Assembly (NCBI GenBank): GCA_035236585.1
Contig: CP141136.1
Coordinates: forward strand, 29,418,449 to 29,482,448
Length of the DNA: 64,000 nt
Direction: 5' to 3'
Source of the DNA: Warburgia ugandensis
Taxonomy: Eukaryota; Streptophyta; Magnoliopsida; Canellales; Canellaceae
Made by a program: the position numbers and the translations under genes. Every line of letters begins with the position of its first letter. Position 1 is the stretch's first letter. Of the stretch, positions 1-10,111 are shown piece by piece. Under the pieces are notes generated by a model that did no database searches, was not told where the DNA came from, and was given only the letters and a program-made list of their open reading frames with translations.

Positions 1-727
1 GAGGAGATGATGGGTTGCTTGGGTATGGTGGAGAAGAGAAAGAGGGGGGTTCGGCTGGTGGGTGTGGTAGGAAGAAGAAGAAAATGAGAGAGATAGAGAT
101 GGGTATAGGAGTTGGTGAGAGACGAGGCGACAGAGAGGGAAAGAGAAGGAGAGGGGAGCAAGGTGTGCAGAAGGAGACAGAGACGGACGAGAGAGAGAGA
201 GAGCTAGGTGCGTGCGAGAGAGAGAGAGATCAGCCTGCCCCCTCCTAAAAAAACCATCCCCTCTTCGGAGAAGAAAGAAGGGTCTTTTAAAAGAGAGATA
301 GGGAGAGACGTGTGAAAGAGAAGGAGAAAAAGAGATAGAAGAGAGAGAGAAAAGAAAGGAGAGGGATAAGAGAAAAAGAGAGAAGAGAGGAGAAAGAGAA
401 GGAAGAGGAGATAGGTGGGGTCCACTATCTTTCTTAGTTTTGCTAGAACTCTGCAAGTCTTCAAAGTCTTCAGTCTCTTTCTATGATTCAATCTGGAGCG
501 TCCATGCCTGAGTTGACTGATCTGTAATGCACAAGACTCAATTAGCGAAATCTAAACCGTCCATTAGCTTTAATAGTCATTTAACCACTAAATTTTACAA
601 TTCAACGGTTGGATGACCAATTAAAGCTAAAATGAAATATTTGATTTAAAATCTTAAAATTAATGGTCTACATGCTCCAATCAAATACTAAATTAGGGAT
701 ATTTTGACCAAAATTGAACACTTAACA
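1..727 (-). repeat. 3' LTR of the TR-GAG element, partial
   Basis: It aligns end to end with 6729-7457. The element-side boundary is exact: the shared sequence stops at ...CTTAACA in both copies (727 and 7457). Visible differences are a few point changes near 47, 68, 206 and 266 and different GA-run lengths near 190-230. It is GA-rich, with no credible gene. Confidence 0.93.
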
Positions 728-764
728 CACCCCCCAACCAGCATTTTGCTAGTCCCTAGCAAAA
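728..764 (-). promoter_or_regulatory. Polypurine tract and upstream hairpin of the TR-GAG element
   Basis: On the minus strand a G-rich tract (GGTTGGGGGGTG, 728-739) directly abuts the 3' LTR start TGTTAAGTG, the expected site for plus-strand priming. Just upstream, 744-764 forms a perfect 9-bp inverted repeat, TTTTGCTAG / CTAGCAAAA, with a 3-base loop. It contains the motif GGACTAGCAAAAT that recurs before the polypurine tracts of two other OTA elements here. Confidence 0.8.
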
Positions 765-2480
765 GATGCAAAGAATCGGCTCCAATTTTTATTTTTCAGG
801 TCATCTCCATTTTTTCTGAGAGAATTATTTTAAATAAATCTTTCCACTTTAGCAAACTAATAAAGATGACTGAGGAATTCAAAACCCTACTCATATGCTA
901 AAAATATTCCACTTAAGCTCAGATCTCAGAGTGAGTGTGTGCGTACAGTTTACACATAGAATAATCTTTATGTCTAAGTAGACTTTTAACTTTTGAACTC
1001 CATCTGAAATATGTTTTGACCTCAATCCTTACTAATGGCATATGCTCAGAAATAAAATCTCTCTGATAGAGGGTTCAAATTATATATCTCTCTTGTAATT
1101 ATGTGAGCAGAGTCAATAAAAACAACTTTAGCTCACATATACTCATGAAGAACGGGAGTTACTAAGGAATTTACTTGTATTGATCCCTTTGGAATGGATG
1201 CCATTACCTTTGAATATTTAGAAATACCATTCTTTTAATCCTATCCATTCATTTCCTCATCAAGACTATATTCATCCTAGAATCAATAGGTCTTTAATTG
1301 GGACGAAACATAGGCTTAGGACATGGTACCAAAGAAAGGGTATAAGGATATTCAAAGTTTCTTCAAAAAATAAGTAGAGGTCTTCTACTAAAGTTGACAA
1401 TTCCTCTTTTCTTTGCTTTTTTCTAAAGTGAATATTTTTGTTTCCATTTCTTTACATTCTTCAAACTCTTTTTTTTTTTTTTTTTTTTCTTTTCACTTTT
1501 CTTTCTTTTCATATTTTTGACTCACTTTGAGGAATATTTCTTTTCTTGATATCCACTTTTCTACTTTTGTTGCAACTAAAAGATATTTTTTTTCTTCTTC
1601 TCTAACTTATTTTTCAAAAAAAAAGGGTAATGGATAATTTATACTGGGTTAATATGGGTAAAAGGTTAATTTGGGTGACAAAAGAAAAGGCTTATATTCA
1701 CGGCTCAACTTGGCTAACTAGTGGTAAAAATACTTCTGGGTAGGCTTTATGTCTCTAGGTTAACAACAAGAATGGCCTAAATCATTTTCTAGGTTTCCTA
1801 TAATCTATTTAATTCAATGAACTTCCAGAATTTTAAAGGTAGTATTCTAATTATTCAGGTACTTAGCCAAATTTAAGAGTTTGGGATCAATTTTCTTTAA
1901 GCACGCTGAAGAAAATTTTGAACATTTATAACCTCTCAAAAAGGATGAATGGCTCTAAAACTCACTTGTGTTATAGGTCTCCACTGAATTTCTTTAGAAT
2001 TTCTAAGTTATAGCCACTTATCAATCTAGACTATCTATATGCAACTGCGTGTACATATGTGATCTGAGACTTTGCTTTTATGGAATACTTTAGAAAATGG
2101 GTAAAATGATGAATTAATCATATTCCATTCCATTAATAAGCTAAAGTTATCCAGATTTTACTTCAGAAAATCCAATTCTCATCATAGTATAGGAAATGAC
2201 CTAAAATTTTTCATTTTTTCATTTTTTTTTCCATTTTTTTTTTTGAAAAACCAAGGAAATTACCTAAAAACTAAAAGAAAACTAGAATTTGCTAGAATTC
2301 TACACCCCCCAACCTGACAGAAACATTGTCCTCAATGTTTAAAAAGTATGATGATGATAATGCATTGAGAAACACACAAAAATATTGAGAGATATAGAAA
2401 AAATCTGAAAAAGAAAAATAAGAAAGTAAAAACTACGCTACATACTTTATTTTCAAACGAAAATTTTCAGAGGAAAAAGA
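765..2480 (-). other. 3' untranslated region of the TR-GAG element
   Basis: This is AT-rich non-coding DNA between the gag stop and the polypurine tract. On the minus strand it starts with the post-pol signature found in OTA elements: a perfect inverted repeat AAACATTGAGGACAATGTTT (2321-2340) followed by a G-rich tract GGTTGGGGGGTGT (2301-2313). Homology to element A's 3' region (near 37490-37610) is visible around 1261-1400. Long T runs occur at 1470-1490 and 2220-2245. The pol genes that would precede this region are absent. Confidence 0.75.
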
Positions 2481-4361
2481 TTACTGAGTTCGAAACTTCC
2501 CTCGATCCCATACGAAATAAGCTGGACGGGCCTCTGAAAATGAATGATGGATAAATTTATCTTGCAATTTAAAATTTTTCATTTTATCACAAGGCAAGAT
2601 AAATTTATCTTTGGGCTGCTTCTCATAATTAGAGACAATTGTAGGAGTTCGATGCAGCCTTTTTGGAAATGGAACAAGGATGTCATATTGCTCATTGGGC
2701 ATGACATTTTCCTGATCAATAAATTCATCTCTTTTTCTGACCAGTTTAGATACTATTTCAGCCTTTTTAGGACCAAATTGCTCAATTATGTTACCATTAT
2801 GAATAATGGTAGTTGCATTTGTTTGTTCCATGTCTGTAAATGAAGAATTAATCTCATCTCCTACATCCATATCATCAAGATATCCATTTGGTGGAATAGG
2901 ACATTCCTCTTTATCAATGGTCTGTAACATTTGAGACATCATGTCCTTCAATTCAGTCATGGAATTTGTATTCTCTTTTAATTGGGCTTTAATTTGAGCA
3001 ATTTTCTTCTCCTGGTATTGCATGACTAGATGAAAATCATCCTCCACTTTTCTCTTATGTGGAGGAAGGTAAGGTCTAGGAACAAGTGGTCCTTGTTTTT
3101 CGTAATAAGGTTGGTGTTGGGCCTTCTGCGAAGCACTGTATTCATTTGTGACAGTAGAATGATTACTCCATTTAGAACTATATGTCTCGCAAGGAGAAAA
3201 ATGTTGCTCATAAGAATGTGTCGATTCATCATCAATGGGACATTCCTGAGTGAGGTGTGTATTACTTTCACAAATATTACACACCTGTTCAACTTTCTTA
3301 GAGAGACATTTCTTCATTTCCATGGCCTCAACTATTCTATCTAGGGATGCTATTTTTATATCATCTTTTTCAGTCATAGCATATATTTCTCCCCTAGAGG
3401 ATGTGGTGGTGGTCTTAGGCTCACTTGAAAAACCTACTTTTTCTGAATCAGCCCAAGTTTGTGCACTCTCGGCCAACCATTCCAAATACTCTTGTGCTTC
3501 TTCAGGTTGTTTATTTAAGAAATTACCATTACACATCATTTCAACAAATTGACACATATTAGATTTAAGTCCTTCATAAAAGAAACTAATGATATGCCAA
3601 AGTTTGTATCCATGATGTGGACAAGTCAACAATAATTCCTTAAATCTTTCCCAGCATTGATAGAAAGTTTCATTATTCGTCTGGGTAAAATTCGCTATAT
3701 TTCGACGAAGAGCAATTGTCTTATGTCTAGGAAAGAACTTATTCAAGAACTTCCTAGTCATTTCTTCCCATGATTGTATGGAACTTGGTGGCATTGAATG
3801 AAACCACATCTTAGCTTTTTCTTTCAAGGAAAAAGAAAATAGTTTGAGCCTTACCATATCTAAGTCGATGATTTGTGTATGTTGAGTCGTGCACACTTCA
3901 TCGAATTCTTTTAAATGCATGTAAGGACTCTCACTATCCAACCCATAGAATTTGGGAAGTAATTGAATTACTCCCATCTTTAATTCAATCATACTAGCAT
4001 TTGGAGGTAAAAGTATACATGAAAGTGTGCTGGTATAATTAGGCTGTAAATAGTCTCTTAGTGTCTTCCCACAAGAATTTTGGTTATTCTCATGTGTTTT
4101 ATGTTGGGTCTTTCTCCTATTTCCATGTGATTGAGAATAATTCCTCCATTGATGCATATCATCATGAAATAGAGGTGGAGGATCATCAGCATTAAAGAGA
4201 GGATTGCTCGTCCATGAGGAAACATCATAATTATCAAAGATGAAAGGTGATTCATCATCATTAAAGAGTAGATTGTTTCTCCATGGGGAAATATCTTCTC
4301 TATTACTGCTAGGGTGTAAATTACCCTTTGGATCAGTATTTAAATTATTCATTAAGTGCAA
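2481..4361 (-). CDS. Gag polyprotein of the TR-GAG retrotransposon
   Basis: An uninterrupted 626-residue frame encodes the capsid/nucleocapsid protein that packages element RNA into cytoplasmic virus-like particles. The central third carries the Retrotrans_gag signature: LPKFYGLDSESPYMHLKEF, then LKLFSFSLKEKAKMWFHSMP, then FLNKFFPRHKT and ETFYQCWERFKELLLTCPHH. Near residues 358-373 is one zinc knuckle, CNICESNTHLTQEC (CX2CX4HX4C), which binds RNA. The C-terminal part is acidic, then basic, and ends in FVWDRGKF. The N-terminus is Asn/His-rich with imperfect repeats of the type PWRNNLLFNDDE. The first ATG after a T/C-rich stretch is taken as the start. No protease follows. It is intact, unlike all other retroelement genes in the window. 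Confidence 0.9.
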   Translation of the reverse strand: MHLMNNLNTDPKGNLHPSSNREDISPWRNNLLFNDDESPFIFDNYDVSSWTSNPLFNADDPPPLFHDDMHQWRNYSQSHGNRRKTQHKTHENNQNSCGKTLRDYLQPNYTSTLSCILLPPNASMIELKMGVIQLLPKFYGLDSESPYMHLKEFDEVCTTQHTQIIDLDMVRLKLFSFSLKEKAKMWFHSMPPSSIQSWEEMTRKFLNKFFPRHKTIALRRNIANFTQTNNETFYQCWERFKELLLTCPHHGYKLWHIISFFYEGLKSNMCQFVEMMCNGNFLNKQPEEAQEYLEWLAESAQTWADSEKVGFSSEPKTTTTSSRGEIYAMTEKDDIKIASLDRIVEAMEMKKCLSKKVEQVCNICESNTHLTQECPIDDESTHSYEQHFSPCETYSSKWSNHSTVTNEYSASQKAQHQPYYEKQGPLVPRPYLPPHKRKVEDDFHLVMQYQEKKIAQIKAQLKENTNSMTELKDMMSQMLQTIDKEECPIPPNGYLDDMDVGDEINSSFTDMEQTNATTIIHNGNIIEQFGPKKAEIVSKLVRKRDEFIDQENVMPNEQYDILVPFPKRLHRTPTIVSNYEKQPKDKFILPCDKMKNFKLQDKFIHHSFSEARPAYFVWDRGKFRTQ

Positions 4362-5546
4362 CTGATCATGTCTTCTCTTTTCTTTTTCTTTTTTTTCTTT
4401 TTCTTTTTTTTTGTTTTCTTTTTTTCTATCCTAAATGATGCAACCTAAATGCCTAAAATGATGCACAAAATAGGACACAATCAAGCAATCCCCTAAGGCT
4501 AACAAGCATAGATATTTTGATTTTCTTGATTTTCTGTGGGGACAATGATTTTAATTAACTTGATCTAACGCTCCTCCTCTCTTTAGGAGTTGACTACTGC
4601 TCATCAGTTAGGTTCTAACCAAAGCGGTTAATACAACCCTCGTGTAAGGAGGCGTTTAGACCTCAACAAACGTCGACAGGAGGTGGGGGAAGAGCGAGGC
4701 TCTATTAGACAACCCCCAATAACCACAGTGATCAAAAGCAACCAGAGTAACAGTAATTCGTGTCCTATTAAGAGGGTCCTATGAGTATGTGATAACCCTA
4801 TAGGTCTCTTCTAATTGATTTTAAATTAATGTGAAAGGAGAGGTTGCGCTTGAGGTGATTATCCTAGGTGGGCCAAGGAGTGGTGATGAAATCCACCCTT
4901 GATCTTGTGGGGTAGGGTGCCCTTACTATTTAAATTTCACACACCATGGCAATTCGATCAACATATAATCCATCTTAAAGTGTTAGACGTGTCCTAAAAT
5001 GCAATTGAAAGCAATAAACTAATGCAAAACCCTAAGATGCAACAATTATAACATATGCTTTCTATATGCAATTAAGTACCAAACAATGCAAATTATTCTA
5101 AATGCAAACCCTAATCTAGAAAATTAAATGAGTGAGAAGACTTATAGTGATATTTCTGATGAAGATCAAGTGTGGGCCACCGTGTCCCACACTTGCCCTG
5201 TATTATTACAACCCTTTAAAATTAAAATTAAAAATGCAAATTACAAGGGGCCTCACTACAAGATTCACTCAAAAATAAAATTCCTAATCTAGGAAAGCAA
5301 GAAAAATCTATCTAATTGATGAAGCTCCACTCCAATTTCCTGAAAAAGAAAAATAACAATTAGTACCAAATTCAGGAAATAAAGTGATTATGCACTAAAA
5401 ATGCCTAAAGATGCACCTAAGAATGCCTAAAATGCAATTCCTATTTTTTTTGAATTTTTCTGCAATTTTTTTGAATTTTTTTTTCTAAAATTTTTGATAT
5501 TTTTTTTTGATTTTTTAATTGAATTTTATAAAAACTCCATTGCAAG
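4362..5546 (-). other. 5' leader of the TR-GAG element
   Basis: This non-coding leader lies between the primer binding site and gag. It contains a block (4639-4678) with TTGAGGTCTAAA and CCTCCTTACA on the minus strand. The block is shared with the leader of element B (28012-28053) and with 50487-50526 inside a solo LTR. Near the primer site it has low-complexity A/T runs (5440-5530). Confidence 0.7.
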
Positions 5547-5564
5547 TCCCCGGCAACGGCGCCA
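5547..5564 (-). promoter_or_regulatory. Primer binding site for tRNA-Asp
   Basis: The plus strand reads TCCCCGGCAACGGCGCCA, an 18-base match to the 3' end of plant tRNA-Asp including CCA. It lies six bases from the LTR end (5571), the usual spacing in OTA elements, and starts minus-strand DNA synthesis. Confidence 0.92.
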
Positions 5565-5786
5565 AAAACTTGTTGATTGTTTAACCGCAAGTGCACGGGC
5601 TATTGTAGTATAGCTATGCAAATACGGGTCGATCCCACGAGGACTTGATTTAAAATTATGGAGTTTTAAATAAAATTCAACTAAAAAAATAAAATCCAGA
5701 TTTATTCAATTGTTCCAATGTTCACAAATATTTATTCCAAGGAAGACAGAAAATAAAAATAAAATGCTTCTTGGATAAGCTTGTCC

Positions 5787-5905
5787 TTGGATTGCACTGT
5801 CTCTGGATTAGTCTGTCCTTGAATAGTCTGTCCTGGATTGCACTGTCTCTGGATTACACTGTCCTTGAATAGTCTGTCCTGGATTGCACTGTCCCTGAAT
5901 AGTCA
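5787..5905. repeat. Short tandem repeat in R-U5 of the TR-GAG LTR
   Basis: About eight units of 14-16 bp alternate among GGATTGCACTGTCTCT, GGATTAGTCTGTCCTT and GAATAGTCTGTCCT. They form a higher-order period of about 45 bp. The repeat lies downstream of the candidate TATA box, so it would be transcribed. Confidence 0.8.
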
Positions 5906-6008
5906 GAATGAAGATAAGTTAAAACCAGAATAGCATAGGGACACAGTTGGAATTTCTGAAATATGACAGAATTGTAATTTCTGAGATCTTCCAAGTGCAG
6001 AAATGTAA

Positions 6009-6016
6009 TTTTATAG
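6009..6016 (-). promoter_or_regulatory. Candidate TATA box of the TR-GAG LTR
   Basis: The minus strand reads CTATAAAA, flanked by GC-richer sequence, about 1.45 kb from the LTR start. This would leave about 0.4 kb of R-U5, a sensible split. No transcript evidence is available here. Confidence 0.5.
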
Positions 6017-6485
6017 GGGTTCTGGTTTTAAAGAAAAAACCAGAAAAATGATGAGAGAAAATCGAGAAAAGACTGTTCAGTACTGTTCATGAATAGTAAC
6101 CAGAGTTACTGTTCATGAAACAGGAAAATCGAAGTAGAGAGGGGGAGAAGAAAAGAAGAAGGAGGATCTGGGGAAAACCCGTTCTGGGTTTTCTTCCCTA
6201 GGACCGTCTGATTAAGGAAGAAGAAGAAAAGAGGAAAAAGGAAAGGTAGAGGGGAAAACCCGATCTGGGTTTTCCCTCCCTGAGAGTAAATCTGGCCGGA
6301 GAGCAAAGGAGAGAGGAGGTGAGGCATGGGGAAAGAAGGAAAAGAGGGTTTACAGGAAAACAAGAAAGACCAGAGATGGGTTTGCTGGAAAATGGGAGAA
6401 TGAGACGTAGAGAGGGGAGAAACAAAGAGGAAAACAGATGAGGTGAGAGACGAGAGAGATAGATGAGAAGAGGGATGACGCGCCC

Positions 6486-6487
<2 letters not shown>

Positions 6488-6521
<34 letters not shown>
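6488..6521. repeat. (GA)n microsatellite in U3 of the TR-GAG LTR
   Basis: This is an uninterrupted AG run of about 34 bp. Shorter GA runs lie at 6917-6960, and their unit number differs from the other LTR copy. Confidence 0.95.
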
Positions 6522-6525
<4 letters not shown>

Positions 6526-7457
6526 GGGGCGGCTTGGATGAGACCAGTGCGCAGAGAAGACCGAGATCTAGTCTACACCGGTGTGTCACTCACCGGTGTT
6601 GGCCTATGAGGGATGGGATGATGACAGGGTTGCAAGATGAAGAGAGATGCGAAGTGGGTTTTGAGTGAAACGATGGAATAAGGAGAAGGGTGCGAGTGAA
6701 TGGTGATGGTTATTGTGGTAATGGGAGAGAGGAGATGATGGGTTGCTTGGGTATGGTGGAGAAGAGAAAGAGGGAGGTTCGGCTGGTGGGTTTGGTAGGA
6801 AGAAGAAGAAAATGAGAGAGATAGAGATGGGTATAGGAGTTGGTGAGAGACGAGGCGACAGAGAGGGAAAGAGAAGGAGAGGGGAGCAAGGTGTGCAGAA
6901 GGAGACAGAGACGGACGAGAGAGAGAGAGCTGGGTGCGTGCGAGAGAGAGAGAGAGAGATCAGCCTGCCCCCTCCTAAAAAAACCATCCCCTCTTTGGAG
7001 AAGAAAGAAGGGTCTTTTAAAAGAGAGATAGGGAGAGACGTGTGAAAGAGAAGGAGAAAAAGAGATAGAAGAGAGAGAGAAAAGAAAGGAGAGGGATAAG
7101 AGAAAAAGAGAGAAGAGAGGAGAAAGAGAAGGAAGAGGAGATAGGTGGGGTCCACTATCTTTCTTAGTTTTGCTAGAACTCTGCAAGTCTTCAAAGTCTT
7201 CAGTCTCTTTCTATGATTCAATCTGGAGCGTCCATGCCTGAGTTGACTGATCTGTAATGCACAAGACTCAATTAGCGAAATCTAAACCGTCCATTAGCTT
7301 TAATAGTCATTTAACCACTAAATTTTACAATTCAACGGTTGGATGACCAATTAAAGCTAAAATGAAATATTTGATTTAAAATCTTAAAATTAATGGTCTA
7401 CATGCTCCAATCAAATACTAAATTAGGGATATTTTGACCAAAATTGAACACTTAACA

Positions 7458-8560
7458 ATTGGGACAGGTGGAAGAACCTATTACTCAAGTTTTGACCACA
7501 GATTTGAGAAGTGGCAATAGATATTTCTACAAAGGTTTGACTCCAAAGAACCATCGTACTATTGATGCCACTAGTGGTGGGGTACTCTTGACCAAGAGTG
7601 ATGTTAACGCATGAAATTTTTTTGAGACACTATCTAAGAATTCCCATTAATGTGACTATCTTGTTAGGATTGATAGATATTTTCAAGCTCACAATAAAGG
7701 TGTTATTTATGAGATAGAGGCCACTTCTAACCTACATAGTAGATAAATATATAGATAAGGTTGATCATTTTAGTAGCAGCCTTCATAAGTTTGAAGAAGC
7801 TATGTTGTTTAGAGAAACTTCCATGAAACCTCAATCTAAAGTTTGTTCTATATGTTCTGATCCAACCCATCCTACTGCTTTGTACCCATCCAATTTCACA
7901 TCCCTTGAATACTTTCTGGAGTAATAAGTGTAATGAATGCATTCCAAAAACCTAATAATAATCCTTATGTTGATACTTATAATCTTGGATGGGCTAGGCA
8001 TTCCAGCTTCTCATGGTCTTAGATGGGGGTCCTCTTGAATTTTCCCTATCTCAACCTTTTCCTGAGCCATGATGCCAAGTCAACCTCAACAATCTCAATA
8101 GTTACAGTAACTAGGGAAACCATCGTCGGAGGAGATCTTACTTAATTTATGCAAAAAACTGCAAATTGCAACATAAAATGGGTCACCTATCTACTGCCTT
8201 ATGTGAAAGGGAAAAGAACAAGTTCCCTAATCAATCTATTCCTAACCTTAAGGGTCAGTATAATATAAGCCCATCTTCGAAATAAAACAATCAAGAATAA
8301 GCCAAATCCATAACTACCCTTAAGTGCAGTAGAACAATTGATAATCAAGTAGGTTCTACTAAGGACTTAGAACCAAATGAGGACATTGAGAAGCCCATAC
8401 AAACTCATAAGGACAAAGAGAAGAAACAAATAAGGGAAGCCCCTTCTACCCTTGTACCTAGTTCTGACCATATTATATTTCCAAAGCCCCATATCCTCAA
8501 AGGTTGCAAATGGATAAGAAGAGTACACATTTTAATGAGATAATGGAGGTGTTTTAATGA
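7458..8560 (+). pseudogene. gag remnant of element A
   Basis: The translated fragments YFYKGLTPKNHRTIDATSGG (near 7525) and NNNPYVDTYNLGW (near 7950) are typical of the C-terminal half of OTA Gag. A zinc-knuckle remnant CSICSDPTHPTALY near 7845 has Tyr where the last Cys should be. Frame changes and stops are frequent. The N-terminal half is not in the window because the TR-GAG element inserted here. Confidence 0.75.
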
Positions 8561-8639
8561 GTACACATTAATATCACATTACTCAATGCAATAAAAAAGT
8601 ACCTTCTTATGCCAAAAAATTGAAAGATCTTTGCACTAA

Positions 8640-9095
8640 AAAGGAGAATGAATGTGCAAAAGAAAGTGTTTCTACCCAAGCAAACCAACTCCATTTTACA
8701 ACACAACAGCCCACCAAAGTATAGAGATCCAGGGTGTCCCACAATATCATGCGTAATAGGGGAACACACATTTGATAGGGCACTACTCGATTTGGGTTCA
8801 AGTGTTAACCTATTGTTGTACTCTGTGTATAAGCAATCAAGTGTAGGTAAGATAAAGAAGACTACAACTGCATTGTAATTGGCTGATAGGTCCATCAAAA
8901 TCCATGTGGCTTGGTAGAAGATGCTCTAGTTCAGGTTGAGAAATGCCTATTCAATTTAGACTTCTCAATCTTAGACACCCAACATGTAGCATATCCAGGT
9001 AGTCAAATTCTATTCACTTTGGGTCAACCATTCCTGGCCACAATGAATGCCATCATCAGCTATAGGAATGATACTATGAAGTTTTCCCTTTGAAA
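8640..9095 (+). pseudogene. Retropepsin (protease) remnant of element A
   Basis: The aspartic protease that matures Gag-Pol is recognisable in two frames. The first (8648-8878) has KYRDPGCPTISCVIG and the active-site region RALLDLGSSVNLLLYSVYKQ, with the OTA-type DLG triad. The second (8911-9093) has VEDALVQVEKCLFNLDF, LDTQHVAYPGSQI and LGQPFLATMNAIISYRN. A short gap and frameshift separate them. Element B has lost the active-site part that A still shows. Confidence 0.82.
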
Positions 9096-9589
9096 TATGG
9101 ACAGTAAACTTCAAATCTTTAATGCAAGACAATTAAACTCTAGAGATACATGTGAAGCCCATATGATAAAGAGTCTACCATCCCTACCATCCTCTAGTGT
9201 TGATCCTCATAAGGCCTATCTTGTACATTTTAATTGTGAGTTCAACATTGAATGTTCCATTAACGAAGCGAATGCATTGTGCTGCATCCCTTTCAAATTT
9301 TGTATAGTATCATTTTAGATAATCCTTGTCTTGTTTTCCACATTGTGATTTGCTATATCTAAAGACAATTTCAATTGTAATTTCTTATTTTTGGTCTCAT
9401 ATACTAAATTATATACATATGAAACCTAACGTATAAAATAATGAATATTTATTGGTAATTCTCATTAAGAAGGAGCCATCATTTTCTATTCTTAGGGCAG
9501 GTACATCTCATCCACTGGATCATTGTACATATCCATTTTAGTTAGGGATTAGAGATTGGATACCACATGTTTAATGAACACATTAGTGG

Positions 9590-10090
9590 AAAACTTGAGT
9601 TGGACCTGCTACGATCCCTAACCTTATATTTGACCCTTGTATTGCAGAAGAAACACCCAATTTGAACCTAACATCTTTACAAGATGATCCATAATATGAT
9701 AATTTAGGTTCATCTGAAACCTTCATAGTTATGGCAGAACAGGAAGGAGAGTTGGTTGATGTTAATGTCAAACATCAGCCTACTCAAAGGTGTACCATAG
9801 ATAACCATGGTGGTTTAAGTCCCACTGATTCCCTGCATCTAGACAAAAATGAATAGCCTATTAATGAGGCACAGGTATAAATTAACCATATCATTCATAA
9901 AGATGTAGGAGAGGAGGAATATTTTTAGGTGTTCAATGTAAGCATCTTAAACCCCCAAAATGATAACTCCTAGGATAATGCACAGATAATTGTTCTTAGA
10001 AAAATTGTATTCATGATCATATTCTTCAATCCCTTCCCCAAATTTGTAAATGGTAAAAATACAGTGATTACCATGAAATTTTGAAGTGGA
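9590..10090 (+). pseudogene. Unidentified decayed coding-like stretch in element A
   Basis: One plus-strand frame stays mostly open for about 165 codons. It is interrupted mainly by TAG and TAA at positions that would be CAG or CAA, as if a glutamine-rich acidic reading frame had decayed by C-to-T change. Readable pieces include FIVMAEQEGELVDVNVKHQP and HIIHKDVGEEEYF. It lies between protease and reverse transcriptase. I do not recognise the product. It may be a linker of element A or an inserted fragment. Confidence 0.35.
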
Positions 10091-10111
10091 GAGAGTTGCT
10101 TGAGTGTAACA

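Larger units (their letters stand above)
1..7457 (-). mobile_element. Young non-autonomous Ty3/gypsy retrotransposon of TR-GAG type (OTA group), 3' LTR cut by window edge
   Basis: The element reads right to left: 5' LTR (5571-7457), tRNA-Asp primer site, leader, one gag gene, post-pol-like 3' region, polypurine tract, 3' LTR (1-727, incomplete). No protease, reverse transcriptase, RNase H or integrase lies between gag and the 3' region, so it must be moved by enzymes of an autonomous relative. This layout matches the TR-GAG class of plant elements. The LTR copies differ by about four substitutions plus microsatellite length changes over about 720 bp, so insertion was recent. It is inserted in the gag of element A. 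Its target duplication cannot be tested because the left end is outside the window. Confidence 0.85.
5571..7457 (-). repeat. 5' LTR of the TR-GAG element
   Basis: The complete 1887-bp LTR runs from TGTTAAGTG (minus-strand start at 7457) to CAATCAACA (5571), with TG...CA termini. U3 is strongly GA-rich. The U5 end holds GGGATCGACCCG and GTGCACTTGCGG, a block shared with the other OTA LTRs in the window. Beyond 7457 the sequence changes at once to the gag of element A. Confidence 0.93.

Noticed and set aside
6604-7221. 205-codon minus-strand open frame (and its counterpart at 204-491)
   Set aside because: It is Ser/Leu/Phe/Pro low-complexity text produced by the GA-rich U3 of the TR-GAG LTR. 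It exists in both LTRs, shows no domain, and overlaps equally long frames on the other strand.
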